From positions 957,001 through 1,021,000 of the forward strand of contig NZ_CP020612.1 in the NCBI RefSeq assembly GCF_002105555.1: a stretch of 64,000 bases of DNA, read 5' to 3'. How positions within the stretch are numbered: the first letter of the stretch is position 1; every line of letters starts with the position of its first letter. Shown in pieces: positions 18,276-26,062 of the stretch. Below the pieces are notes generated by a model. That model was not told the origin of the DNA. It made no database searches and worked only from the letters and a program-made list of their open reading frames with translations. Both the position numbers and the translations under genes were made by a program. The DNA is from Paracoccus contaminans (GTDB lineage Bacteria > Pseudomonadota > Alphaproteobacteria > Rhodobacterales > Rhodobacteraceae).

Positions 18276-19916
18276 TCAGCCGCGCGGATCCTCGGCCGGC
18301 GATGCGCCCGCAGGCGGGGTGGCCGGGGCAGCAGCGGGCGGGGCATCCATGCCCCCCTCGCCGTCGGCGGGCAGCGCGGGGGTGCCATCGGACCCGCCGG
18401 TTCGGCCGGCGGCGCTGCGCGGGGCCGAGGATACGGGGCCGCCCGGCTCGCTGGCGGGTGCCGGGGTCGCCCCGTCGCTTTGCTCTGCGCCCTGGCCTTC
18501 GGCGGGCGCGCCGCCGTCCTGCGGGGCCAGCGCGTCGGCGCGCCATTCGCCCTCGGCCACCCGGCCCGATGCATAGGTCATCCGGCCCTGCCCCTGCCGC
18601 TTGCCGGCGACGAAATGGCCGACATAGACATCGCCGTTGGTATAGGTCGCGGTGCCCTCGCCATCTATTTCGCCCGCTTTCCAGCTGCCTTCATAGCGAA
18701 AGCCGTCCGTGGTGGTCAGCAGGCCCTTCCCCTCGCGCTGGCCATGGCGGAACTGGCCCTTGTAGACGGTGCCGTCGGCATAGGTCGCATGGCCGTCGCC
18801 GTCGCGCTCGCCCGCCTTCCACTGGCCGTTGTAGACATAGCCGTCGGGGTGGGCCATGCGGCCCAGCCCATCGTTCCTGCCGTCCCGGAAGCCGCCTTCA
18901 TAGGTGATCCCGTTGGCATAGGTGGCCTTGCCCTGCCCCTCGATCACGCCGGCCGCCCAGTCGCCCTGATAGCTTGCGCCATCGGGATAGGTGATCCTGC
19001 CCTTGCCGTCCGGCTGGTCGGCCCTGAGCGTGCCCTCATAGACCGAGCCGTCGGGATAGCGGATGCGGCCCTCGCCCTCCATCCGGCCATCGACCCAGTC
19101 GCCGTCATAGGAATAGCCGTCGGTGCCGGTGAATACGCCCTTGCCGTGGCGCCTGTCGGCGCGAAAGCCGCCCTCGTAGACATCGCCATTGGCATAGGTG
19201 GCGCGGCCCTGCCCCTCGCGCCGGTTGGCGACCATCGTGCCCTCGTAGGCATCGCCATTGGCCTGGACCAGCTTGCCCGGCCCCGACATCTGTCCGGCGG
19301 CCCATGAGCCTTCATAGACCAGCCCGTCCGGCATGGTCAGCCTGCCCTGCCCCGCGCGCAGGTCGGCCAGCATCCCGCCCTCATAGACGGAGCCGTCGGG
19401 ATAGGTGATGCGGCCCTTGCCTTCCTTGGCCCCGTCCACCCAGTCGCCGTCATAGCGATAGCCGTTCTTCTGGATCAGCGCGCCCTTGCCGTGGTGCAGC
19501 GCCTTGCGGAACCCGCCCTCGTAGGTGGAACCGTTGGCATAGACGGCGCGCCCCTGGCCGGTGATCTCGCCGTCAACCCAGTCGCCCTCATAGGTGCCGC
19601 CGTCGGCATAGGTGATCTTGCCCTTGCCGTTCGGCTTGCCCTTGGCAAAGGCGCCCTCATAGACCGAGCCGTTGGGATAGGCCGCGCGGCCCTGGCCCAG
19701 GATCTCGCCATCCACCCAGTCGCCCTCGTAGCGATAGCCCGAAGGCAGCGTGTAGCTGCCGCGGCCGTGCTGGCGGCCGCCGCGGAACGTGCCCTCGTAA
19801 ACGCCGCCATCGTCATACTGCTTGGTCACGACCGCCGCGTTCTGCGCGGGCGCCGGGGCCGGGCCGGACACGGCCAGCCCCATGGCCGCCGCGGCTGCAA
19901 GCAATGCCGGTTTCAT
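18276..19916 (-). CDS. exported MORN-repeat protein, 19 units
   Basis: This 546-residue protein has a signal peptide (MKPALLAAAAAMGLAVSG, probable cleavage after PAPAQ), then 18 full and one partial 23-residue MORN units (consensus xYEGxWxxGxxxGxGxxxYxxG), then an Ala/Pro/Gly-rich tail of about 80 residues. MORN arrays form elongated beta-hairpin sheets that bind lipids or proteins; what this one binds is unknown, and it should be periplasmic or surface-located. The start at 19916 is preferred because AAAGG lies 10 bases upstream and the signal peptide is then compact; an ATG six codons earlier (19934) is possible. It is a single gene divergent from nadE. The units are too diverged in DNA to be a recent expansion. 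Confidence 0.85.
   Translation of the reverse strand: MKPALLAAAAAMGLAVSGPAPAPAQNAAVVTKQYDDGGVYEGTFRGGRQHGRGSYTLPSGYRYEGDWVDGEILGQGRAAYPNGSVYEGAFAKGKPNGKGKITYADGGTYEGDWVDGEITGQGRAVYANGSTYEGGFRKALHHGKGALIQKNGYRYDGDWVDGAKEGKGRITYPDGSVYEGGMLADLRAGQGRLTMPDGLVYEGSWAAGQMSGPGKLVQANGDAYEGTMVANRREGQGRATYANGDVYEGGFRADRRHGKGVFTGTDGYSYDGDWVDGRMEGEGRIRYPDGSVYEGTLRADQPDGKGRITYPDGASYQGDWAAGVIEGQGKATYANGITYEGGFRDGRNDGLGRMAHPDGYVYNGQWKAGERDGDGHATYADGTVYKGQFRHGQREGKGLLTTTDGFRYEGSWKAGEIDGEGTATYTNGDVYVGHFVAGKRQGQGRMTYASGRVAEGEWRADALAPQDGGAPAEGQGAEQSDGATPAPASEPGGPVSSAPRSAAGRTGGSDGTPALPADGEGGMDAPPAAAPATPPAGASPAEDPRG
18527..19805 (-). repeat. tandem 69-bp coding repeats (MORN units)
   Basis: About 18.5 units of 69 bp lie end to end inside the MORN gene. 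Each encodes an aromatic-x-G-x-W/F segment followed by a second Gly-rich hairpin. Alternating units resemble one another: GDWVDG occurs in five of the first thirteen, which suggests that part of the array grew by duplicating pairs. Confidence 0.85.
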
Positions 19917-20091
19917 CGCCAGAAAGCCTTTCATCGTCGCGGAACCACGCCCCGCTGCGTGGCGGACGTTAGCCCAGCGCGCGGCGCGACGCAAAGGCCG
20001 GGGGCATCCGCCTGCAGCAGGGGCGGGGACGGGCTTTCCCTTGGCGCGCGCCGGTCCTATCGTCGCCGCCGACGCTGCAGGAGCCTGCCCG

Positions 20092-21750
20092 ATGACCGAC
20101 CGTTTCCGCCTGACCATGGCGCAGCTGAACGCCACTGTCGGCGACCTGCCCGGCAACGCCCTCAAGGCGCGCGAGGCCTTTGCGGCGGCAAGGGCGGCGG
20201 GCGCCGACATGCTGGCCCTGCCCGAGATGTTCCTGACCGGATACCAGACGCAGGATCTGGTGCTGAAGCCCGCCTTCCAGCGCGACTGCCGCGCCGCGAT
20301 CGAGGCGCTGGCGGCCGATTGCGCGGACGGCCCGGCGGTCGGCATCGGCGCGCCTTGGGCCGAGGATGGCAAGCTCTACAACGCCTGGCTGGTCCTGCAG
20401 GGCGGGCGCATTGCGGCCAGGGTGTTCAAGCACGAGCTGCCCCACAAGCAGCTGTTCGACGAATTGCGCCTGTTCGACCCCGGCCCGATCAGCGGCCCCT
20501 ATGCGGTGAACGGCGTGCGCATCGGATCCCCGATCTGCGAGGATGCCTGGTGGCAGCCGGTGACCGAAACCCTGGCCGAGACAGGGGCCGAAATCCTGAT
20601 CGTGCCGAACGGCAGCCCCTATCACCGCGACAAGCTGGACCTGCGCATGGGCCACATGGTCGCCCGCGTTCACGAAAGCGGCCTGCCGCTGGCCTATGTC
20701 AACATGGTGGGCGGGCAGGACGACCAGGTCTATGACGGCGCGTCCTTCGTGCTGAACCCCGGCGGGCACAAGGTCGTGCAGATGGCGCCCTTTGACGAAG
20801 GGCTGATCCATGTCGATTTCACCCGCACCGCGGACGGCTGGCGGGCGGAACGAGGCGAGATGATCCCCCAACCCGATGCCTGGGAACAGGACTATCGCGC
20901 CATGTGCGTCGGCCTTGGCGACTACATGCGCAAGTCGGGGTTCCGAAAGGTCGTGCTGGGCCTGTCGGGCGGGATTGATTCGGCGCTGGTCGCCACCATT
21001 GCCGCCGATACCCTGGGGCCGGAAAACGTGCGCGGGGTGCGCCTGCCCTCGGTCTATTCCAGCGGGCATTCGCTGGAGGATGCGGCCGACCTTGCCGCGC
21101 GGCTGGGCATCCGGCTTGACACCATTCCGATCGAGGGCCCCCGCGCCGCCGTAACCGAGGCGCTGTCGGGCGTCATGGCCGGCACCCAGCCCGACCTGAC
21201 CGAGGAAAACATCCAGTCGCGCCTGCGCGGCCTTCTGCTGATGGCGCTGTCCAACAAGTTCGGCGAATTGCTGCTGTCCACAGGAAACAAGTCCGAGGTC
21301 GCGGTGGGCTATGCGACCATCTACGGCGACATGGCGGGCGGCTATAACCCCTTGAAGGATCTGTACAAGACGCGTGTCTTTGAAACCTGCCGCTGGCGCA
21401 ACACCAACCACCGTCCATGGATGCGCGCCCCCGCGGGCGAGGTGATCCCGCCGGGCGTGATCGCCAAGCCGCCATCGGCCGAACTGCGCCCCGACCAGAC
21501 CGATCAGGACAGCCTGCCCCCTTACGACATTCTGGACACCATCCTTTATGGGCTGATCGAACGCGACCAGTCGGTTGCCGAACTGGTCGCGCAAGGGTTT
21601 GACCGCGCCACCGTCAAGTCGGTCGAGCGGCTGGTCTATGGCAGCGAATGGAAACGCTATCAGGCCGCACCGGGGCCGCGCCTGTCGCCGCGGGCCTTCT
21701 GGCTGGACCGGCGCTATCCGCTGGTCAACCGCTGGCGTGACGATGGCTGA
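20092..21750 (+). CDS. nadE: glutamine-dependent NAD+ synthase
   Basis: This 552-residue two-domain enzyme makes NAD+ from nicotinate adenine dinucleotide using ATP and glutamine-derived ammonia. The N-terminal nitrilase-like glutaminase has PEMFLTGYQTQDL (catalytic Glu), a Lys in KHELPHKQLFDE, and the nucleophilic Cys in GSPICEDAWW. The C-terminal synthetase has the P-loop VLGLSGGIDSALVATIAADT and STGNKSEVAVGYATIYGDMAGG. The ATG at 20092 gives MTDRFRLTMAQLNATVGD, the normal family start. With pncA and pncB at 32-34 kb, it could complete nicotinamide salvage to NAD+ given a NadD elsewhere. Confidence 0.97.
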   Translation: MTDRFRLTMAQLNATVGDLPGNALKAREAFAAARAAGADMLALPEMFLTGYQTQDLVLKPAFQRDCRAAIEALAADCADGPAVGIGAPWAEDGKLYNAWLVLQGGRIAARVFKHELPHKQLFDELRLFDPGPISGPYAVNGVRIGSPICEDAWWQPVTETLAETGAEILIVPNGSPYHRDKLDLRMGHMVARVHESGLPLAYVNMVGGQDDQVYDGASFVLNPGGHKVVQMAPFDEGLIHVDFTRTADGWRAERGEMIPQPDAWEQDYRAMCVGLGDYMRKSGFRKVVLGLSGGIDSALVATIAADTLGPENVRGVRLPSVYSSGHSLEDAADLAARLGIRLDTIPIEGPRAAVTEALSGVMAGTQPDLTEENIQSRLRGLLLMALSNKFGELLLSTGNKSEVAVGYATIYGDMAGGYNPLKDLYKTRVFETCRWRNTNHRPWMRAPAGEVIPPGVIAKPPSAELRPDQTDQDSLPPYDILDTILYGLIERDQSVAELVAQGFDRATVKSVERLVYGSEWKRYQAAPGPRLSPRAFWLDRRYPLVNRWRDDG

Positions 21751-21789
21751 ACGGCCATTGCCCCGGCAGCGCCCCTTGGGCGCGGGCAG

Positions 21790-22080
21790 TCAGGCGAAGG
21801 CCGCGGCCCATTCGGGGTGGCGGCGCTGCTGCACATGGACGAACGAACAGGCCGGCACGATCCGTTCGCCGCTTTCCAGGCAGTCGCTGACCAGCGCCTT
21901 GACCAGCGCCGATCCGACCCCCCTTCCGCCCAGCGCATCGGGAACCAGCGTATGATCGGCGCTGACGATCCCGGGCCGCGGACGGGTATAGATCAGCTCG
22001 GCCCGCGGACCGCTGCCGTCAACCTGCGCGACATAGCGCCCGCCATCCGGGCCGTCCTGCCTTTCGATCGTGATGTCCAT
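21790..22080 (-). CDS. small GNAT-type N-acetyltransferase (YjdJ/NATD1-like)
   Basis: This 96-residue single-domain protein has SADHTLVPDALGGRGVGSALVKAL, where the GGRGVGSAL turn is the acetyl-CoA pyrophosphate loop, and then CSFVHVQQRRHPEW, the conserved end of the COG2388/NATD1-like group. The substrate is unknown. The start MDITIERQDG fits the family length. The gene lies downstream of rpsU on the same strand but is separated from it by three stem-loops, including a terminator, so it probably has its own promoter. Confidence 0.85.
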   Translation of the reverse strand: MDITIERQDGPDGGRYVAQVDGSGPRAELIYTRPRPGIVSADHTLVPDALGGRGVGSALVKALVSDCLESGERIVPACSFVHVQQRRHPEWAAAFA

Positions 22081-22116
22081 GATCCTGCCTTTCTGCTGGC
22101 CCCCAACGACAGCCGC

Positions 22117-22144
22117 GGCCCGTCCGTTCCCCGACGGACGGGCC
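22117..22144. repeat. 11-bp perfect inverted repeat
   Basis: GGCCCGTCCGT at 22117-22127 and ACGGACGGGCC at 22134-22144 form a perfect stem with the loop TCCCCG. Its right arm shares bases with the next stem-loop (22142-22167), so the two are mutually exclusive at the join. It lies just upstream of the acetyltransferase start. Confidence 0.7.
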
Positions 22145-22167
22145 GAAGGCGGCATCCCGCCTTCGGC
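22142..22167. repeat. second 11-bp perfect inverted repeat
   Basis: GCCGAAGGCGG at 22142-22152 pairs with CCGCCTTCGGC at 22157-22167 across the loop CATC. It lies between the rpsU terminator and the stem-loop at 22117. With no U run, it could act as an mRNA-stabilising or protein-binding structure. Confidence 0.7.
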
Positions 22168-22174
22168 ACAAGAA

Positions 22175-22204
22175 AACCCCCGCTGCCGGACGGCAACAGG
22201 GGTT
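22175..22204 (-). terminator. Rho-independent terminator of rpsU
   Basis: On the minus strand AACCCC and an inner TGCCG arm pair with CGGCA and GGGGTT, followed by TTCTT. It starts about 28 bp past the rpsU stop. The hairpin plus U-rich tail is the clearest terminator in this part of the window. Confidence 0.75.
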
Positions 22205-22232
22205 CCCTGATTCAACAGCTTCCGCTGACGCC

Positions 22233-22439
22233 TTACAGGGCGCCTTCGCGCTGTGCCTTTTTACGGGCCAGCTTGCGGGCGCGGCGGACGGCCTCGGCCT
22301 TTTCACGGGCCTTCTTGACCGAGGGCTTCTCGAAATGCTGCTTCAGCTTCATTTCACGAAAGACCCCTTCGCGCTGAAGTTTTTTCTTCAGGGCACGAAG
22401 CGCCTGTTCGACGTTGTTGTCGCGAACGCTCACCTGCAT
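22233..22439 (-). CDS. rpsU: 30S ribosomal protein S21
   Basis: S21 (68 residues) opens [20 protein letters not shown] and has the [20 protein letters not shown] core and a basic Arg/Lys tail, matching alphaproteobacterial S21. It binds the 30S platform near the anti-Shine-Dalgarno region and affects initiation. AGGAAGGTGG precedes the ATG. It is transcribed alone, divergent from the COQ9 gene. Confidence 0.98.
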   Translation of the reverse strand: MQVSVRDNNVEQALRALKKKLQREGVFREMKLKQHFEKPSVKKAREKAEAVRRARKLARKKAQREGAL

Positions 22440-22540
22440 GTGGTTGTCACCACCTTCCTAGGTTAGAGTTGATATGATTGCAGGACCCACGCGCCTTATC
22501 CCGGCACGTCCCGCTTGTCCACCCTGACCGGAGATGTCCG

Positions 22541-23230
22541 ATGACCCCAGACCGCGATCGCCTGCTGGACGCAGCGCTGAGCCACGTGCCCTTCGAGGGC
22601 ATGAACGAGCGCGCCCTGATCGCCGGTGCGCGCGACATCGGCCTGAGCGCGGATCTCGCGCGGGTCTATTTTCCGGATGGGGGCGCGGGGCTGGCGGCGG
22701 CCTATCACCGCCGCGGGGATGAACGGCTGGCCAGGGCGATGGCTGCGGGGCAGCCGGCGCAAGGGCGCATCCGCGACCGAATCGCCTCTGCCCTGTGGCA
22801 GCGCCTGGCCCTGTCGGACCCTGAACTGGTCCGGGCCGGGGCGGCAACCCTTGCGCTGCCGCAGAACGCGGCACTGGGGGCGCGGCTGGTCTGGGAAACC
22901 GCCGACACGATCTGGACGGGCCTTGGCGACCGTTCGGAGGATGTGAGCTGGTGGACGAAGCGAGCCACGCTCGCCTCGGTCTGGGGGGCGGTGGTGCTGT
23001 ACTGGCTGGGCGATGCATCCGAAGGCCGCGAAGACACCCGCGCCTTCATCGACCGGCGGATCGAGGATGTGATGCGGATCGAAAAGCTCAAGGCCGGGGC
23101 GCGCAGGCTGCCGGGGGCAGAGACCCTGGCCGGCCTTGCCACGGGCTGGATCCGCAGGCCCAATCCTGGCCCCGCGCCCGGCCGCCGCCCGGCCCTGCCC
23201 CTGCCCCCCCTGCCGGAGAAGGGCGCATGA
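22541..23230 (+). CDS. COQ9 family ubiquinone biosynthesis protein
   Basis: This 229-residue protein has the COQ9 domain: RDRLLDAALSHVPFEGMNER at the start, a TetR-like fold, and near residues 120-170 DTIWTGLGDRSEDVSWWTKR and ASVWGAVVLYWLGD, the lipid-binding region. In mitochondria COQ9 binds lipids and presents substrate to the hydroxylase COQ7; the bacterial protein is assumed to help the same step. The C-terminal 30 residues are Pro/Arg-rich. Its stop overlaps the ATG of the quinone oxidoreductase gene (ATGA). Confidence 0.93.
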   Translation: MTPDRDRLLDAALSHVPFEGMNERALIAGARDIGLSADLARVYFPDGGAGLAAAYHRRGDERLARAMAAGQPAQGRIRDRIASALWQRLALSDPELVRAGAATLALPQNAALGARLVWETADTIWTGLGDRSEDVSWWTKRATLASVWGAVVLYWLGDASEGREDTRAFIDRRIEDVMRIEKLKAGARRLPGAETLAGLATGWIRRPNPGPAPGRRPALPLPPLPEKGA

Positions 23231-24258
23231 GCCTGCCCCATGAGATGGATGTGATCGCCATCGCCCAGCCCGGCGGGCCGGGGGTGCTGGATCTGCGTCG
23301 CCGCCCGGTGCCCGCGCCCGGATACGGGCAGATCCTGATCCGCGTCGCCTGCGCGGGGGTGAACCGCCCCGACGTGCTGCAGCGCATGGGCGCCTATGCC
23401 CCCCCGCCCGGCGCCTCGGACCTGCCGGGGCTGGAATGTTCGGGCCATGTCGCGGCGGTCGGTCCGGGCGTCACGCGCTGGCAGCCGGGGGATGCGGTCT
23501 GCGCCTTGCTGCCCGGTGGCGGCTATGCGGAATATGCCGTGACCCATGCCGATCACGCCCTGCCCGTCCCGCAGGGGCTGTCCATGGCCGAGGCCGCCTG
23601 CCTGCCCGAGACCTGCTTCACCGTCTGGTCCAACATCGTCATGCGGGGCGGTCTGCAGGCGGGCGAACGGTTCCTGGTGCATGGCGGCTCGTCCGGGATC
23701 GGCACGACGGCGATCCAGATCGCCGCGGCGCTGGGCGCGCGCGTCTGGGCCACGGCCGGAACGGATGAGAAATGCGCCGCCTGCACCGCCCTGGGCGCAA
23801 CCGCGATCAACTATCGGCGCGATGATTTCACCCGCGTGCTGGCCGACGAAGGCGGCGCCGACCTGATCCTAGACATGGTCGGGGGCGACTATGTGGCGCG
23901 CAACATCAAGGCGCTGGCCGATGACGGGCGGCTGGTGTTCATCGCCTTCCTGGGGGGCGCGAAGGCAACGCTGAACCTTGTGCCGGTGATGTCCCGCCGC
24001 CTGACGATCACGGGATCGACCCTGCGGCCGCAATCGGACCTTGCCAAAGCGCGCATCGCCGCCGCGCTTGCCGCCCATGTCTGGCCGATGATCGAGGCGG
24101 GCCGCCTGCGGCCGGTAATGGACGCAGCCTTCCCCCTGGCCGAGGCCGAGGCCGCCCATGCCCGCATGGAAAGCGGCCATCACATCGGAAAGATCGTGCT
24201 GCATGTAGGCGAATGCAGCGCCCCTGTCGCGGCCGGAGCCTCCGGCGGGGATATTTGA
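23227..24258 (+). CDS. NAD(P)H-quinone oxidoreductase, PIG3/zeta-crystallin type
   Basis: This 343-residue medium-chain dehydrogenase family protein lacks zinc ligands. GVNRPDVLQRMGAYAPPPGA and the cofactor-binding HGGSSGIGTTAIQIAAALGA mark the PIG3-like quinone oxidoreductases, which reduce quinones with NADPH. It is coupled to the COQ9 gene by an ATGA overlap, which fits a quinone-related role. The last 15 or so residues (GASGGDI) are encoded by a GC-rich palindrome plus GGATATTTG that also occurs beyond the gene opposite, so the tail comes from a 3'-end repeat and is probably not functional. Confidence 0.88.
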   Translation: MSLPHEMDVIAIAQPGGPGVLDLRRRPVPAPGYGQILIRVACAGVNRPDVLQRMGAYAPPPGASDLPGLECSGHVAAVGPGVTRWQPGDAVCALLPGGGYAEYAVTHADHALPVPQGLSMAEAACLPETCFTVWSNIVMRGGLQAGERFLVHGGSSGIGTTAIQIAAALGARVWATAGTDEKCAACTALGATAINYRRDDFTRVLADEGGADLILDMVGGDYVARNIKALADDGRLVFIAFLGGAKATLNLVPVMSRRLTITGSTLRPQSDLAKARIAAALAAHVWPMIEAGRLRPVMDAAFPLAEAEAAHARMESGHHIGKIVLHVGECSAPVAAGASGGDI

Positions 24259-24271
24259 AGGACCGAAGATG
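24232..24271 (+). repeat. 3'-end repeat element, copy 1
   Basis: GCCGGAG-C-CTCCGGC (24232-24246), then GGGGATATTTGAAGGACCGA and AGATG. The hairpin overlaps the end of the quinone oxidoreductase gene and provides its TGA stop. It shares GGATATTTG, a following AG, and ACCGAAGATG with copy 2, which faces it about 130 bp away. Confidence 0.7.
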
Positions 24272-24399
24272 ACCGGCGCACACACCCCTGCCGGGCACCC
24301 GTCCCGCAGGGATGTGGCATCTCCGGTCGCGGTCATCGGCGTCCCCGCCTGTACCGCCCCCGTCACTTGCCACGCGAGCGGTTAAGAATCGGTAAGCGG

Positions 24400-24451
24400 C
24401 ATCTTCGGTCTGCAAATATCCTCCGGGGGTGCGGGGGCGGAAAACCCCCGC
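24400..24451 (-). repeat. 3'-end repeat element, copy 2
   Basis: On the minus strand a hairpin with arms GCGGGGG and CCCCCGC is followed by GGAGGATATTTGCAGACCGA and AGATG. It begins 11 bp past the RNase T2 stop. With copy 1 it forms an inverted pair between two convergent genes, consistent with a terminator role on each strand. Confidence 0.7.
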
Positions 24452-24461
24452 TTGCGGCGGA

Positions 24462-25106
24462 TCAGCCGGGCGCCGCGACCAGCATCGGCGCGCGGCAGTC
24501 GCGGCGCGAATCGGGGGCGCAGGGCCGGGGTGTCAGGTCGCGGGTCAGGCAGATGCGGACCTCGTCCAGCCGCTCGCTGGTGCAGGTGACGGTGATGGCG
24601 TCGCGCGTCAGGTCCGGGTTGGCCTGGATAAAGGCGTCCTCGACCACATTTGCCGGCAGGCGCACATCGCGCGGCAGCATCCGAAAGACGGGGGGAATGG
24701 CCAGGCGCTCGCGGGCCTGGCGGATCGCGCGGTAATAGTCCGCCGCCGTCAGCCCCGAACAGCGCCCGTGCTTGCGCCACTGGTGCCAGGCCAGCCCGCC
24801 CGAACCCATGACATCCGCCATGCCCTGGGTTTCGCGGCGCGTGGGATCGCGGGCGCCGGTCGCGCAGTCGGCGGGCCAGCCCCGTTCATATTGCGGCCAC
24901 AGCCCGTGGACCACAAAGCCGGTGCGCCGGCGGGGGTCGCATTGCGGCTCGGCCCGGCCCTGTCCTTCGGCGGCGCACCAGCTTGGCGACCAGCTCAGCG
25001 ACAGGATGAAATAGTCGAACGCGCCCGCTGTCCCGTCCGCGCGGGCCGGCGCGGTCCAGGGCATGAAGGCAAGCGAAAGCAGAAGCGCGGCGAGGCGAGC
25101 GGTCAT
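24462..25106 (-). CDS. ribonuclease T2 family protein, exported
   Basis: This 214-residue protein has a signal peptide (MTARLAALLLSLAFMPWTAP, cleaved near ARA). Both T2 catalytic segments are present: CAS I as FVVHGLWPQYERGWP and CAS II as WHQWRKHGRCS, each with its His. Cysteines in the pattern SPSWC, PQCD, DCATG and CTS suggest disulfides. RNase T2 enzymes cut single-stranded RNA through 2',3'-cyclic phosphates in the periplasm or outside the cell, probably for nutrient scavenging. The gene is single and divergent from trcR by about 160 bp. Confidence 0.93.
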   Translation of the reverse strand: MTARLAALLLSLAFMPWTAPARADGTAGAFDYFILSLSWSPSWCAAEGQGRAEPQCDPRRRTGFVVHGLWPQYERGWPADCATGARDPTRRETQGMADVMGSGGLAWHQWRKHGRCSGLTAADYYRAIRQARERLAIPPVFRMLPRDVRLPANVVEDAFIQANPDLTRDAITVTCTSERLDEVRICLTRDLTPRPCAPDSRRDCRAPMLVAAPG

Positions 25107-25264
25107 GGCCCCGACCCTAGGACGCGCGGCGGCCGCGAAAAAGAGGGGTTCAAACCCGGCGCCGGAAACCCTATATGCAGCCCCAATTCCCCCGAAATTG
25201 CGGAATGGCCGTCCCGCGGCCGACCCGGTTTCCCCGGACGATGACGAATGCGAAGGAGCGCCCC

Positions 25265-26002
25265 ATGAACAAGCCGCTGATGGCCAAGGCCACCGCCGTC
25301 TGGCTGGTGGACAACACCACCCTCAGCTTCAAGCAGATCGCCGATTTCTGCGGCATGCACGAGCTTGAGGTGCAGGGCATCGCCGACGGCGACGTGGCGG
25401 CGGGCGTCAAGGGCTTTGACCCGGTCGGCTCGAACCAGCTTGATGCGGGCGAGATCGAGAAGGGCCAGAAAGACCCTGCCTACCGGCTCAGGCTCAAGCA
25501 CAACCCCGCCGCCGAGGGCGAGGAGCTGCGCCGCGGCCCGCGCTATACCCCGCTGTCCAAGCGGCAGGACCGCCCGGCCGCGATCCTGTGGCTGGTCAAG
25601 TTCCACCCCGAGCTTGCCGATGCCCAGATCAGCCGCCTGGTGGGCACCACCAAGCCGACCATCGCCGCGATCCGCGAGCGCACCCATTGGAACATCCAGA
25701 ACATCCAGCCCATCGACCCGGTCGCCCTCGGGCTGTGCCGCCAGTCGGAGCTGGATGCCGCCGTGCAGAAGGCGGCCCGGTCCAAGCCCGAGGTGATGAG
25801 CGACGACGAACGGCGCAAGCTGGTATCCACCCAGTCCAGCCTGTCCATGCCGGACGAGCCGCGCCTGCCCTCGTCGATCGCAGGTCTTGAAAACTTCAGC
25901 CTGCGCCGGGACGAGGAGCGTGCCGAACCGGCGGTGGATGCGGAAAGCTTCTTCAACCTGCCGGCAGGCGGCGAGGACGAGCAGGACGACGAGGACCGCT
26001 GA
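25265..26002 (+). CDS. trcR: cell-cycle transcriptional regulator TrcR (DUF1013)
   Basis: This 245-residue protein matches DUF1013: MNKPLMAKATAVWLVDNTTL, then SFKQIADFCGMHELEVQGIADGD split by a helix-turn-helix-like segment, and later AILWLVKFHPELADAQISRL and NIQNIQPIDPVALGLC. In Caulobacter the homologue TrcR associates with RNA polymerase and genes of the cell cycle. It is conserved through alphaproteobacteria. The C-terminal 60 residues are acidic and low in complexity (GGEDEQDDEDR). The ATG at 25265 fits the family start. It is not in an operon with the glycosyltransferase downstream. Confidence 0.9.
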   Translation: MNKPLMAKATAVWLVDNTTLSFKQIADFCGMHELEVQGIADGDVAAGVKGFDPVGSNQLDAGEIEKGQKDPAYRLRLKHNPAAEGEELRRGPRYTPLSKRQDRPAAILWLVKFHPELADAQISRLVGTTKPTIAAIRERTHWNIQNIQPIDPVALGLCRQSELDAAVQKAARSKPEVMSDDERRKLVSTQSSLSMPDEPRLPSSIAGLENFSLRRDEERAEPAVDAESFFNLPAGGEDEQDDEDR

Positions 26003-26062
26003 TACTCGCCGCCGCGGCGCCCATCTGCTATCATGGCGCCCGTCACCAACGAGAAAGCGCCC

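Noticed and set aside
18527..19805. 69-bp tandem repeats as a CRISPR-like or satellite array
   Set aside because: The units are in frame and encode MORN hairpins with synonymous variation, so they are protein repeats.
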